Part shown: one piece after another, positions 8,735-17,235 of the stretch
Layout of the letters: each line of letters starts with the position of its first letter
How positions within the stretch are numbered: position 1 is the stretch's first letter
Assembly: GCF_040144835.1 (NCBI RefSeq)
Contig: NZ_CP151632.1
Span: forward strand, 3,968,001 to 4,032,000
From: Microbacterium sp. LWS13-1.2
Lineage (GTDB): Bacteria > Actinomycetota > Actinomycetes > Actinomycetales > Microbacteriaceae
DNA length: 64,000 nt
Reading direction: 5' to 3'
Notes under the pieces: model-generated
Seen by the model: only the letters and a program-made list of their open reading frames with translations
Databases searched by the model: none
Told to the model about the DNA's origin: nothing
Program-made: the position numbers and the translations under genes

Positions 8735-8972
8735 GTTTCGTCTCGCTCGTTCCTCGCTCGCTCAACGACCGGGGGCGGCAGCGGCCGAGACGAAACGCGG
8801 CGAAGTCTCTGCGATCGTCCGGCGCGTTTCGTCTCGCTCGTTCCTCGCTCGCTCAACGACCGGGGGCGGCGAGGTTGCGGTCGTTGAGCGAGGGAGCGGC
8901 AGCGGCCGAGACGAAACGCGGCGAAGTCTCTGCGATCGTCCGGCGCGTTTCGTCTCGCTCGCTCAACGACCG
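8735..8972. repeat. REP-like repeat cluster, GTCGTTGAGCGAGC family
   Basis: The 8702-8983 gap holds four copies of a gtttcgtctcgctcg...gctcaacgacc element: 8735-8771 and 8826-8862 in one orientation, 8877-8917 inverted, and a shortened one at 8947-8972. A stretch of about 64 bp (8777-8841 and 8898-8962), running from the distal part of one copy through gcgatcgtccggcgc, is directly repeated. The cluster separates the convergent importer operon and the phosphohexomutase gene. Related copies occur near 17.24, 25.0 and 27.05 kb. Confidence 0.8.
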
Positions 8973-8983
8973 GAGGCGGCGCG

Positions 8984-11092
8984 TCAGCCGCCGTACTCGA
9001 CGAGCAGCGCCCGGGCGCCGTCCGCGAGCGCGGCGACCCGCGCGGCGGCGTCGTCGCGGGACTCGCCGCGCACGTCGAGGTAGAGCTTGAGCTTGGGCTC
9101 GGTGCCGCTCGGCCGCACGATCACGCGCGAGCCGTCCGCCAGCCAGAGCCGCAGGACGTCGCCCGGCGGGAGGTCGTCGAACCCGTCCTGCAGATCGTCG
9201 ATGCGGTCGACCGCGACATCCCCGATGGATTCAGGATGCCGCGCCCGCAGCGCCGCCATGATGCTCGAGATCTGCGACACGTCGTCGACGCGGATCGACA
9301 CCTGGTCGCTCGCGAAGGCGTCGAACTGCTCCTCGAACTCGGCGAGGAGATCGCCGAGCGTCGCGCCACGACCGCGCGCCTCCGTCACCATGCCGAGCAT
9401 CGCCACGGCGGCCGAGATGCCGTCCTTATCGCGCACGGTGCCCGGGTTCACGAGATAGCCGAGCGCCTCCTCGAATCCGAACACGATGCCGGGGGCGCGG
9501 GAGATCCACTTGAACCCGGTCAGCGTGGCGTGGAAGTCGAGGCCGTAGTGCTCGGCGACGGCCTGCAGGCCGGGGGAGGAGACCAGCGAGCAGGCGAGCG
9601 ATGCGCCGTCGGGGGCCGGGCCGTCGGCCGTCGCGAGCTGCGCGGCGCGCCACCCCAGCAGCAGGCCGATCTCGTTGCCGGTCAGCCGTCGCCAGCCGCC
9701 TTCGGCGGAGTCGTCGGGCAGGGCGACGGCGAGCCGGTCGGCGTCGGGGTCGTTGGCGATCACGAGCTCGGCGCCGGTCTCGCGGGCGGCGTCGAAGGCG
9801 AGATCCATCGCGCCCGGTTCCTCGGGGTTCGGGAACGCGACCGTCGGGAAGGCGCCGTCGGGCTCGAGCTGCGCCGACACCGGCACCGGCGCCGGGTAGC
9901 CGGCGGCCTCGACGATGCGCGACAGCGTCTCCCAACCGACGCCGTGCATCGCGGTGTAGACCCAGGTGAGACCGTCCGCTCCGGCCGGCGCCGGGGCGAC
10001 GGCGGCGGTCGCCGCGATGTAGTCGTCGACGACGCTCTCGGCGGCCACCTCGAAGGCGAGCGAGCGGGGGAGCGTGCTGATGTCGCCGGCCTCGGCCACC
10101 CGTGCGATGTGCGCGGCGATCTCGGCGTCGGCGGGTGAGACGATCTGCGAGCCGTCGTCGGCGCCGCCCAGGTACACCTTGTAGCCGTTGTCGTCGGGCG
10201 GGTTGTGGCTCGCGGTCACCATCACGCCGGCCGCGGCGCCGAAGTGCCGCACCGCGAACGCGAGCACGGGGGTCGGGAGCAGGCGGGGGAGCAGGATGGC
10301 TCGCAGGCCCGCGCCGGCGAAGATCTCGGCGGAGTCGCGCGCGAACACGTCGGAGTTGCGACGACCGTCGTAGCCGATCACCACGATCGGGGCCTCGTCG
10401 AGGATGCCGGGAACCTCCGGCCCCTCCGCCTCGAGCGCATCGGTGGACGGCGGCTCGGTGAGCTCCGGTGCGTCGGGCATCGCTGCGGCGGCGGCATCCG
10501 GTGTCTCGGTCCCCGCCTCGACCTCCGCGGCGGCGTCCGGTGCCTCCGCAGCGCCCCCGGCGGCATCCGCTGCGCCCTCGGCGCTGGCATCCGCTACGCG
10601 CTCGGCGGCGGCATCCGCTGTGCCTTCGGCGACAGCCGCGTCAGCGTGCTCCGGGTCCACCGACGCGTCCTGCGCCGCAACGTCGCCGTCGGCATCAGCC
10701 TCCGTGCCGGCGGCGTCCGTCGCGGCGGACGCCAAGGGCCCAAGCCCGGTCTGCTCGCGCACATACGCGGCGAGACCCGCGGCCGCCTGGGCGACGAGCA
10801 CGCGGTTCATGCGGTTGCTGCCGGCGCCGAGCGCGCCCCGCAGGCCCGCAGTGCCGAACGCCAGGCGCGTCGAGAAGCGGTCCACGAGCTCGTCCGCGGC
10901 CGCCGGATCGCCGGACTCCGCGGCCTCGATCAGCGCTCGCAGTTCGGTGCGCGTCTCGCCGTCGGGGTCCTGCGCGAGCCACGCGTGCGCGCGCTCCAGC
11001 ACGCCGGTGGCGGCATCCGACCCCGCCGGAACCTTCTCGGGTGCCGGCTCCTGCACGTCCGGGCTCGCGGCCGGAACCTCCGCGCCGCTCAC
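8984..11092 (-). CDS. Phosphomannomutase/phosphoglucomutase family protein with a large Ala/acidic insertion
   Basis: 702 aa alpha-D-phosphohexomutase, interconverting sugar 1- and 6-phosphates and so possibly feeding nucleotide-sugar synthesis. Active-site TASHNP (Ser about 295), the metal loop NDPDADR, sugar loop GFEEALG and phosphate loop RPSGTEPKLK are all present. The frame starts at a GTG overlapping the upstream PNP stop (GTGA). Residues about 119-233 are a low-complexity Ala/Asp/Glu/Pro stretch between the first helix region (AAYVREQTGLGP) and the strand IVVIGYDGRRNSD, where the mycobacterial PmmB-type enzymes have no such stretch. The core on both sides looks intact, so activity is likely kept. 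Confidence 0.9.
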   Translation of the reverse strand: MSGAEVPAASPDVQEPAPEKVPAGSDAATGVLERAHAWLAQDPDGETRTELRALIEAAESGDPAAADELVDRFSTRLAFGTAGLRGALGAGSNRMNRVLVAQAAAGLAAYVREQTGLGPLASAATDAAGTEADADGDVAAQDASVDPEHADAAVAEGTADAAAERVADASAEGAADAAGGAAEAPDAAAEVEAGTETPDAAAAAMPDAPELTEPPSTDALEAEGPEVPGILDEAPIVVIGYDGRRNSDVFARDSAEIFAGAGLRAILLPRLLPTPVLAFAVRHFGAAAGVMVTASHNPPDDNGYKVYLGGADDGSQIVSPADAEIAAHIARVAEAGDISTLPRSLAFEVAAESVVDDYIAATAAVAPAPAGADGLTWVYTAMHGVGWETLSRIVEAAGYPAPVPVSAQLEPDGAFPTVAFPNPEEPGAMDLAFDAARETGAELVIANDPDADRLAVALPDDSAEGGWRRLTGNEIGLLLGWRAAQLATADGPAPDGASLACSLVSSPGLQAVAEHYGLDFHATLTGFKWISRAPGIVFGFEEALGYLVNPGTVRDKDGISAAVAMLGMVTEARGRGATLGDLLAEFEEQFDAFASDQVSIRVDDVSQISSIMAALRARHPESIGDVAVDRIDDLQDGFDDLPPGDVLRLWLADGSRVIVRPSGTEPKLKLYLDVRGESRDDAAARVAALADGARALLVEYGG

Positions 11093-11922
11093 AGCGCGCC
11101 GATCACACGGGCGAGGAGCGACGAGATGACGGGCTCGGCCTCGCGGCCGGCGTCGAGCACCTCCTGATGGCTGAGCGGCGTCTTCTGGATGCCGGCGGCC
11201 ATGTTGGTGATCAGCGAGAAGCCGAGGATCTCCATGCCGGCCTGGCGTGCGGCGATGGCCTCGAGCGCCGTCGACATGCCGACGATGTGCCCGCCGATCG
11301 CCTTCGCCATCTGCACCTCGGCCGGAGTCTCGTACTGGGGTCCGCGGAACTGGCAGTACACGCCTTCGTCGAGGCTCGGATCGATCGATCGCGCCAGGTC
11401 GCGCAGGCGGAGCGAGTAGAGGTCGGTGAGGTCGATGAACGTGGCACCCTCGAGCGGCGAGTCGCCGGTGAGGTTGATGTGGTCGCTGATGAGCACCGGC
11501 CGACCCGGCGTCCAGGTGTGCTTGATGCCCCCGGCGCCGTTGGTGAGCACCATCGTGCGGGCTCCGGCCGCGGCGGCCGTGCGCACACTGTGCACCACCC
11601 GTCGCACGCCGTAGCCCTCGTAGTAGTGGGTGCGGGCGCCGATCACCAGCACCCGGCGGCCCTTCGGTGTGACGATGCTCCGCAGCGTCCCGACGTGACC
11701 GCTGAGCGCGGGAGCGCTGAAGCCGGTCACCTGTGTCGCTGGGAACGTCGCGGTCGTCTCGCCGAGGAGCTCCGCGGCCTTGCCCCAGCCGCTTCCGAGG
11801 GTCAACGCGATGTCGTGACGCTCGACGCGGGTGATGCGGGCGATGTCCTCCGCGGCGGCGGCGGCGACCTCGAAAGGGTCGGCCGTGGGGTCGTCGAGAG
11901 GATTGCCGGTGGTGTCTGACAT
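11089..11922 (-). CDS. punA: Purine nucleoside phosphorylase, trimeric type
   Basis: 277 aa. It cleaves purine (deoxy)nucleosides with phosphate to base and (deoxy)ribose 1-phosphate. Family landmarks are LGSGWG (phosphate loop), ARTHYYEGY, TNGAGGI, the strongly conserved FRGPQYETPAEVQMAK, GMSTALEAI and the base-binding Asn in LITNMAAG. The next gene, a phosphohexomutase, overlaps by 4 bp and could use the released sugar 1-phosphate, as in the mycobacterial deoD-pmmB pair. A TAAAGT box ends 7 nt before the ATG. Confidence 0.94.
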   Translation of the reverse strand: MSDTTGNPLDDPTADPFEVAAAAAEDIARITRVERHDIALTLGSGWGKAAELLGETTATFPATQVTGFSAPALSGHVGTLRSIVTPKGRRVLVIGARTHYYEGYGVRRVVHSVRTAAAAGARTMVLTNGAGGIKHTWTPGRPVLISDHINLTGDSPLEGATFIDLTDLYSLRLRDLARSIDPSLDEGVYCQFRGPQYETPAEVQMAKAIGGHIVGMSTALEAIAARQAGMEILGFSLITNMAAGIQKTPLSHQEVLDAGREAEPVISSLLARVIGAL

Positions 11923-11928
11923 GCCACC

Positions 11929-11934
11929 ACTTTA
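11929..11934 (-). promoter_or_regulatory. -10-like TAAAGT for the PNP-mutase operon
   Basis: TAAAGT on the minus strand ends 7 nt before the ATG at 11922, consistent with a leaderless transcript. Confidence 0.45.
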
Positions 11935-12037
11935 GGAACCGGCGGGCACAAGGGCCAGCGAGTGCGCTGCGCCGGGTCTTCGGGAGTGTCGCCGTATGTG
12001 TCGTCGCCGCGGCATCCGGCAGGGGAGAATGGAATCC

Positions 12038-13486
12038 ATGTCGATCAGCTTCGAGACCACCCAGAGCGTCGCCATCCTCGGCGGCGGACCCGGAGGCTAC
12101 GACGCGGCGCTGGCCGCCGCCCAGCTCGGAGCCGAGGTGACGGTGGTCGAACGGGCCGGCATCGGCGGCTCGGCCGTCATCACGGACGTCGTCCCGTCCA
12201 AGTCGCTCATCGCTACCGCCGACGCGGCCGTCGCGATCGCCGGAGCCGGTGACCTCGGCGTGCAGCTGTTCGCGAAGGGCAAGGACGGCAAGCCCCTCAA
12301 GCCCGAGATCGCGATCAACCTGAGCGCCGTGAACAAGCGCCTGCTCACGCTCGCCCGGCAGCAGTCCGACGACATGCGCGCGTCGCTGGTCGAGGCGGGC
12401 GTCCGCATCATCTCCGGTCACGGGCGACTCGAGGGCGACCATGCCGTCGTGGTGTCGACCGGCCCCGGCGGCACCGACTTCGACCGGATCGAGGCGGACA
12501 CGCTCGTCGTCTCGACAGGCTCGTCGCCGCGCGAGCTCGCCAGCGCCAAGCCGGACGGCGACCGCATCCTCACGTGGACGCAGCTGTACAACATGAGCGC
12601 GCTGCCCGAGCACCTCATCGTGGTCGGATCGGGCGTGACCGGCGCCGAGTTCGCCGGCGCGTACATGAACCTGGGCGCGAAGGTGACGCTGGTCTCCAGC
12701 CGTGACCAGGTGCTCCCGGGGGAGGACAAGGATGCCGCTGCCGTCCTCGAGCGCGTCTTCAAGCGCGGCGGCATGAAGCTGCTGTCGAAGTCGCGGGCCG
12801 AGAAGGTCGAGAACACCGGTGAGGGCGTCGTCGTGACGCTGTCGGACGGCCGCACCGTCGAGGGCAGCCACTGCCTGATGGCCGTCGGCTCGATCCCCAA
12901 CACCACGGGCATCGGCCTCGAAGAGGCCGGCGTCCAGATGACCGAGTCCGGCAACATCCAGGTCAACCGCGTCGCGCGCACGTCGGTGCCGAACATCTAC
13001 GCCGCCGGCGACTGCACCACCTTCGTGCCGCTTGCGTCCGTCGCCTCGATGCAGGGCCGCACCGCGATCTTCCACGCGCTCGGCGATGTCGTCATCCCGC
13101 TCGAGCGCCGCCGCATCACCTCCAACATCTTCACCGCCCCCGAGATCGCGACGATCGGTTGGCAGGAGAAGGACATCGAGGACGGCCACATCAACGGCGT
13201 CGTGCACAAGCTGCCGCTGGCCGCCAACCCGCGCGCGAAGATGATGGGCGTCAAGGACGGCTTCGTCAAGCTCATCGCCCGCGAGGGCAGCGGCACCGTC
13301 ATCGGCGGCGTGATCGTCGCCCCCCGCGCCTCGGAGCTCATCTACCCGATCGCGATCGCGGTCGAGCGCCGTCTCACCGTCGACCAGGTCTCTCGCGTCT
13401 TCGCGGTCTACCCGTCGCTGTCGGGCAGTATCACCGACGCCGCCCGCGCGATGCACGTCGTCGACCACAACGTCTACGGCGGCTAA
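12038..13486 (+). CDS. NAD(P)H-quinone dehydrogenase-like flavoprotein (LpdA/Rv3303c type)
   Basis: 482 aa flavoprotein of the disulfide-reductase fold: FAD-binding ILGGGPGGYDA at the N-terminus, NAD(P)-binding VVGSGVTGAEFA in the middle, FAD-binding IYAAGDCT, and a C-terminal dimer domain. The redox Cys pair after the first motif is replaced (GGSAVITDVVPSK) and the C-terminal His-Glu pair is not seen, so it should not reduce disulfides. Related mycobacterial LpdA is reported to reduce quinones. The ATG at 12038 is chosen because ggggag lies about 10 nt upstream; an ATG at 12029 is too close. It is divergent from PNP, as part of a conserved neighbourhood. Confidence 0.88.
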   Translation: MSISFETTQSVAILGGGPGGYDAALAAAQLGAEVTVVERAGIGGSAVITDVVPSKSLIATADAAVAIAGAGDLGVQLFAKGKDGKPLKPEIAINLSAVNKRLLTLARQQSDDMRASLVEAGVRIISGHGRLEGDHAVVVSTGPGGTDFDRIEADTLVVSTGSSPRELASAKPDGDRILTWTQLYNMSALPEHLIVVGSGVTGAEFAGAYMNLGAKVTLVSSRDQVLPGEDKDAAAVLERVFKRGGMKLLSKSRAEKVENTGEGVVVTLSDGRTVEGSHCLMAVGSIPNTTGIGLEEAGVQMTESGNIQVNRVARTSVPNIYAAGDCTTFVPLASVASMQGRTAIFHALGDVVIPLERRRITSNIFTAPEIATIGWQEKDIEDGHINGVVHKLPLAANPRAKMMGVKDGFVKLIAREGSGTVIGGVIVAPRASELIYPIAIAVERRLTVDQVSRVFAVYPSLSGSITDAARAMHVVDHNVYGG

Positions 13487-13495
13487 CCCGGGCTG

Positions 13496-13523
13496 ACGGA
13501 TGCCGCGGGCGCGCGGCATCCGT
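13496..13523 (+). terminator. Hairpin terminator after the flavoprotein gene
   Basis: acggatgccgcg and its exact complement form a 12-bp stem with a 4-nt loop, 9 nt after the stop codon. It has no T-run, as is common in high-GC actinobacteria. Confidence 0.7.
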
Positions 13524-13649
13524 CCCGCCGGCGGCACCCGTCATCGCCGCTTCGCCGGCGATGCTGCGCGCCGCGTCCGTGGCCGCCCGGCACAGCATCC
13601 GCCCGGCTCGCGGCGCGGTTGGCATCATCGGAAATGTCGCCTCGTCGCA

Positions 13650-13728
13650 CCTTCCACAGGTCAACCGCGGCTCCACAGGACTTGTGCGAGCCGGGTCTCC
13701 TGTAGAGGCGCGGTTGACCTGTTGAAGG
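13650..13728. repeat. Long imperfect palindrome between convergent genes
   Basis: The left arm (about 13650-13681: ccttccacaggtcaaccgcg, then gctccacaggac) pairs with the right arm (about 13695-13728). The outer 20 bases match at 19 positions, followed by a partly matched inner segment and a loop of about 13 nt. The gap 13487-13840 also holds the two terminator hairpins and no coding signal. This stem is much longer than an ordinary terminator and may be a small mobile or REP-type element. Confidence 0.75.
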
Positions 13729-13800
13729 CGAGCGCATCAGCGCACTCATCCGCGGGTGAGGATCGGGGGGCGACGACCGGTGGATTGACGCGCGATGGAC

Positions 13801-13832
13801 TGACGGATGCCGTGGGCAGCCTGCATCCGTCA
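13801..13832 (-). terminator. Hairpin terminator for the 13841 gene
   Basis: tgacggatgc and gcatccgtca (13801-13810 with 13823-13832) form a 10-bp stem starting 8 nt after the stop of the minus-strand gene. It uses the same ggatgc/gcatcc stem as the hairpin at 13496. Confidence 0.65.
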
Positions 13833-13840
13833 TCGCGCCG

Positions 13841-14140
13841 TCAGCCGAGTCCGCTGTTCGCGCGCCACAGTTCCGCGGCCCGGTTCGCGCCGGCGTCGAC
13901 GACGGCGCGCAGCTCGGGATGGTCGGGCATCGCGAACGAGACGTATGCCCCGCGTCCGCCGGCGACCGGGCGGCCGTAGGCCTTCACCGCCAGGCTGCCG
14001 TCGGGCAACAGCCGCACGGTCAGGGTCTGCAGCTCGAACTCCTCGCCGCGGCGAGTGTCGTGCCAGCGCAGCTCGGGCGGGATCACGAGGTTGATGGCGA
14101 GGGCCGACACCTCCGGCGCTGCCGCTGTCGAGGCATCCAT
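13841..14140 (-). CDS. Small hypothetical protein (99 aa)
   Basis: 99 aa from the ATG at 14140; the frame is open further upstream, but that part looks like non-coding repeat DNA. The protein is soluble with no membrane segment. It contains INLVIPPELRWHDTRRGEEF, then LQTLTVRLLPDGSLAVKAYG and a C-terminal helix ELRAVVDAGANRAAELWRAN. I do not recognise the family. It follows the acyl-CoA carboxylase subunit gene on the same strand but is separated by about 470 bp of repeats, so it is probably its own unit. A CAGGAT box ends 7 nt before the ATG. Confidence 0.6.
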   Translation of the reverse strand: MDASTAAAPEVSALAINLVIPPELRWHDTRRGEEFELQTLTVRLLPDGSLAVKAYGRPVAGGRGAYVSFAMPDHPELRAVVDAGANRAAELWRANSGLG

Positions 14141-14146
14141 TCGGCC

Positions 14147-14152
14147 ATCCTG
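14147..14152 (-). promoter_or_regulatory. Possible -10-like CAGGAT for the 14140 gene
   Basis: CAGGAT on the minus strand ends 7 nt before the ATG at 14140. It is a weak match whose spacing fits the leaderless pattern. Confidence 0.3.
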
Positions 14153-14187
14153 CCACCGCCGCGCCCGCAGACACCCTCTGTGGGGTC

Positions 14188-14553
14188 GATGAGCTTCCGG
14201 CGCACACTTCCGGTGCGGTGTGTCTGCTTCGCTGAACTTCCTGCTCACACGGTGTGGGGTGTCGTGGCGATGAACTTCCGGCTCACACTGCCGTGCGGTG
14301 CGGTGCGGTGCGGTGCGGTGCGGTGCGGTGCGTGCGTGCGTGCGTGCGTGCGGGCCGGTGTGTGTGCTCCGATGAACTTCCTGCTCACACGGGTGTGGGG
14401 GTCGTGCCGATGAACTTCCGGCTCACACGGCGCGCGTGGGCGTGCCGCTGCTCACACGGCGTGGGTGACTGCTGTCGCTGAACATGCTGCTCACACTCCT
14501 GGCAGGTGGAGCGACGTGCCTCGCACGAGGTGTGTGAGCCGGAAGTTCATCGG
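14188..14553. repeat. Array of a 20-bp GATGAACTTCCGGCTCACAC repeat
   Basis: Copies lie at 14188, 14231, 14269, 14371, 14409 and 14477, with a partial one at about 14446 and an inverted full copy at 14532-14553. Variation is mainly GATGAA/GCTGAA and CCGG/CCTG. Spacing is irregular (38-102 bp). The inverted last copy can pair with any of the others. The array fills most of the 14141-14612 gap between the carboxylase gene and the small hypothetical gene; nothing coding is apparent there. Confidence 0.8.
14293..14352. repeat. Compound microsatellite (GTGCG)8(TGCG)5
   Basis: Eight perfect GTGCG units (14293-14332) run straight into five TGCG units (14333-14352). It lies inside the 20-bp repeat array, outside any gene. 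Confidence 0.9.
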
Positions 14554-14612
14554 CCGAAAAGGGATGGGTCACACCCTGGCAGCACGCGCAGGCGCCGAGC
14601 GAATCCGCCGGA

Positions 14613-16379
14613 TCAGCTGATCGTCAGCAGCTGGTGACCGGCCGACACCGTGGTGCCGGGGTTCGCGTTGATCGCACCGATGACGCCGTCCTTGTGCGCC
14701 TGGATGGGCTGCTCCATCTTCATCGCCTCGAGCACAACGACCAGGTCGCCCTTGACGACCTGCTGGCCCTCCTCGACGGCGACCTTGACGATGGTCGCCT
14801 GCATGGGCGACTTCACCGCGTCGCCCGATGCGCCCGCCACCACGGTGGGGGCGTGGGAGCGCCGCGACGGCGGCACGGCGGCAGGGCGACCGGCGACACC
14901 GGGTGCGGTGACCACGCGGTCGGGCAAGCTTACCTCGAGGCGCTTGCCCGCGACCTCGACGACCACGGTGTGCCGTGCCTCGGCGGGCGCCGGCGCGTCG
15001 AGCTCGCCGTCCCACGGCGGGATGTCGTTCACGAACTCGGTCTCGATCCAGCGCGTGTAGACGCCGAACCGGCCGTCTGCCGCGACGAACGCGGGGTCGC
15101 GGACCACCGCCCGGTGGAACGGCAGAACGGTGGGAAGCCCGGACACCTCGAACTCGTCGAGGGCGCGACGCGAGCGCTCGAGCGCCTCGGCGCGGTCGCG
15201 GCCGGTGACGATGATCTTCGCGAGCAGCGAGTCGAAGGCTCCCGACACGCTGTCGCCGGCGGTGACGCCGGAGTCCAGACGGATGCCGGGGCCGCCGAAG
15301 GTCTTGAAGACGTGGATAGGCCCTGGCTGGGGGAGGAATCCGCGCCCCGGGTCTTCGCCGTTGATGCGGAACTCGATCGAGTGGCCGTCGGCGATCGGGT
15401 CGTCGTAGCCGAGCTCCTCGCCCTCGGCGAGGCGGAACTGCTCGCGCACGAGGTCGATGCCGGTGACCTCCTCCGACACGGGGTGCTCGACCTGAAGGCG
15501 CGTGTTGACCTCGAGGAAGGAGATCGTGCCGTCGGCGCCGATGAGGAACTCGCAGGTGCCCGCACCGACGTAGCCGACCTCCTTGAGGATGGCCTTCGAC
15601 GCGTCGTAGAGGATGGCGTTCTGCTCGTCCGAGAGGAACGGCGCGGGCGCCTCCTCGACGAGCTTCTGGTGACGCCGCTGCAGCGAGCAGTCGCGCGTCG
15701 AGATCACGACGACATTGCCGGCGGCATCCGCGAGGCACTGCGTCTCGACGTGGCGCGGCTTGTCGAGGTACTTCTCGACGAAGCACTCGCCGCGACCGAA
15801 CGCGGTGATCGCCTCGCGCGTGGCCGACTCGAACATCTCTGGCACTTCGTCGATCGTGCGGGCGACCTTGAGGCCTCGCCCGCCGCCGCCGTACGCCGCC
15901 TTGATGGCGATGGGCAGACCGACTTCTTCGGCGAAAGCGACGACCTCGTCGGCGCCTGCGACGGGGCCGGGGGTGCCCGGTGCGAGGGGAGCTCCGACCT
16001 TCTCGGCGACCGCGCGGGCGGTCACCTTGTCGCCGAGGGCCTCGATCGCCTCGGGTGACGGGCCGATCCACACCAGCCCGGCGCCGATCACGGCGCGGGC
16101 GAAGTCGGCGTTCTCAGCGAGGAATCCGTACCCGGGGTGCACGGCGTCAGCGCCGGAGCGGCGGGCGACCGACAGGATCTTGTCGATCGACAGGTACGTC
16201 TCGGCGCTGGTCGAGCCTTCGAGCGCGTATGCCTCGTCGGCGAGGCGGGCGTGCATGGCGTCGCGGTCCTGGTCGGCATAGACGGCGACAGACGCCTTGC
16301 CCGCATCGCGGGCGGCGCGGATGACGCGAACGGCGATCTCGCCGCGGTTGGCAATGAGAACCTTGGCGATCTGGGGCAT
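14613..16379 (-). CDS. accA3: Acetyl/propionyl-CoA carboxylase alpha subunit (biotin carboxylase + biotin carrier)
   Basis: 588 aa, the usual length of actinobacterial AccA3. It starts with the biotin carboxylase N-domain ([19 protein letters not shown]) followed by the ATP-grasp domain with the Gly-rich loop [12 protein letters not shown] and catalytic [14 protein letters not shown]. The C-terminal biotinyl domain has [10 protein letters not shown], whose Lys is biotinylated. It carboxylates its own biotin for transfer by AccD-type subunits. The ATG at 16379 gives the canonical start; a TAGGCT box ends 8 nt upstream. AccD, AccE and BirA genes lie about 6-8 kb away. Confidence 0.95.
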   Translation of the reverse strand: MPQIAKVLIANRGEIAVRVIRAARDAGKASVAVYADQDRDAMHARLADEAYALEGSTSAETYLSIDKILSVARRSGADAVHPGYGFLAENADFARAVIGAGLVWIGPSPEAIEALGDKVTARAVAEKVGAPLAPGTPGPVAGADEVVAFAEEVGLPIAIKAAYGGGGRGLKVARTIDEVPEMFESATREAITAFGRGECFVEKYLDKPRHVETQCLADAAGNVVVISTRDCSLQRRHQKLVEEAPAPFLSDEQNAILYDASKAILKEVGYVGAGTCEFLIGADGTISFLEVNTRLQVEHPVSEEVTGIDLVREQFRLAEGEELGYDDPIADGHSIEFRINGEDPGRGFLPQPGPIHVFKTFGGPGIRLDSGVTAGDSVSGAFDSLLAKIIVTGRDRAEALERSRRALDEFEVSGLPTVLPFHRAVVRDPAFVAADGRFGVYTRWIETEFVNDIPPWDGELDAPAPAEARHTVVVEVAGKRLEVSLPDRVVTAPGVAGRPAAVPPSRRSHAPTVVAGASGDAVKSPMQATIVKVAVEEGQQVVKGDLVVVLEAMKMEQPIQAHKDGVIGAINANPGTTVSAGHQLLTIS

Positions 16380-16386
16380 GGATGCC

Positions 16387-16392
16387 AGCCTA
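16387..16392 (-). promoter_or_regulatory. -10-like TAGGCT for accA3
   Basis: TAGGCT on the minus strand ends 8 nt before the accA3 ATG, fitting leaderless transcription. Confidence 0.45.
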
Positions 16393-16489
16393 CCGACGGC
16401 ACCACCGGGGCTTTTGACCGGTTCATACAAGAACCGACGAGAAACGTGGGATTCCTACTACAACGCCGGTCGCCCGTCGGAGGTGCCTC

Positions 16490-17179
16490 CTACAGCGTGA
16501 CCGGATCGGTCTCGGACCGACCGAGCGACGGATCGGACGTGTGCCACAACGCGGTCCACTCCACGCCCACCTCCCGGACGAGCCGGCGCAGCGTCGATAC
16601 CGACATGCCGACGACGGTCGAGGGGTCGCCCTCGACGCGTTCGATGAAGGCCCCGCCGAGGCTGTCGACGGTGAACGCACCGGCCACGTGCAGCGGCTCG
16701 CCGCTCGCGACGTACGCGTCGATCTCGGCATCCGTCACGTCGTCCACGAAGGAGACGGATGCCGCTGCCGTCGCATGCACCTCGCGCGGCGCCTCGCCCG
16801 GCTCGATGCGAACGACGGCGTGCCCCGAGTGCAGCACGCCGCTGCGCCCGCGCATCGCCCGCCAGCGGGCCGCGGCGCTCTCGGGCGTGTACGGCTTGCC
16901 GAGCACCTCGCCGTCGAGCTCGAACATCGAGTCGCCGCCGATGACGATGCCGTCGAATCCCGGGATGTCGTCGCGCAGCCTCGCGGCCACGTCGGCCGCC
17001 TTGCGCCGAGCGAGTAAGAGCACGTGCTCGTCGGGAGCCAGCGCGCGCTGCTCGGCCGCCTCGACCGCGGCGATCAAAGCCTCCTCGTCGACGTCGGGGG
17101 CGATCGTGAGCGGACGGATGCCGAACTGTCCCAGCAGCATGAGCCGGGCGGGCGAGGTCGAGGCGAGGCAGACGCGCAT
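16490..17179 (-). CDS. maf: Maf-like nucleoside triphosphate pyrophosphatase
   Basis: 229 aa. Maf proteins hydrolyse non-canonical or damaged nucleoside triphosphates to monophosphates. The N-terminal MRVCLASTSPARLMLLGQFG is the Maf SxSPRR-type motif with Ala in place of the first Arg position. VIGGDSMFELDGEVLGKP holds the catalytic Asp region, and GAFTVDSLGGAFIERVEGD is the C-terminal signature. It lies between accA3 and the accE/accD pair, as in mycobacteria. A TACCGT box ends 7 nt before the ATG. Confidence 0.93.
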   Translation of the reverse strand: MRVCLASTSPARLMLLGQFGIRPLTIAPDVDEEALIAAVEAAEQRALAPDEHVLLLARRKAADVAARLRDDIPGFDGIVIGGDSMFELDGEVLGKPYTPESAAARWRAMRGRSGVLHSGHAVVRIEPGEAPREVHATAAASVSFVDDVTDAEIDAYVASGEPLHVAGAFTVDSLGGAFIERVEGDPSTVVGMSVSTLRRLVREVGVEWTALWHTSDPSLGRSETDPVTL

Positions 17180-17185
17180 GCTCCC

Positions 17186-17191
17186 ACGGTA
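17186..17191 (-). promoter_or_regulatory. -10-like TACCGT for maf
   Basis: TACCGT on the minus strand ends 7 nt before the ATG at 17179. Confidence 0.4.
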
Positions 17192-17235
17192 CGCGGCGGG
17201 AGCGAACGTCGATCGCTCGATGAGCATCACTGCAC

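Noticed and set aside
14188..14553. Possible CRISPR array
   Set aside because: Repeats are 20 bp with irregular 18-82 bp gaps and contain microsatellites, one copy is inverted, and no cas genes are nearby.
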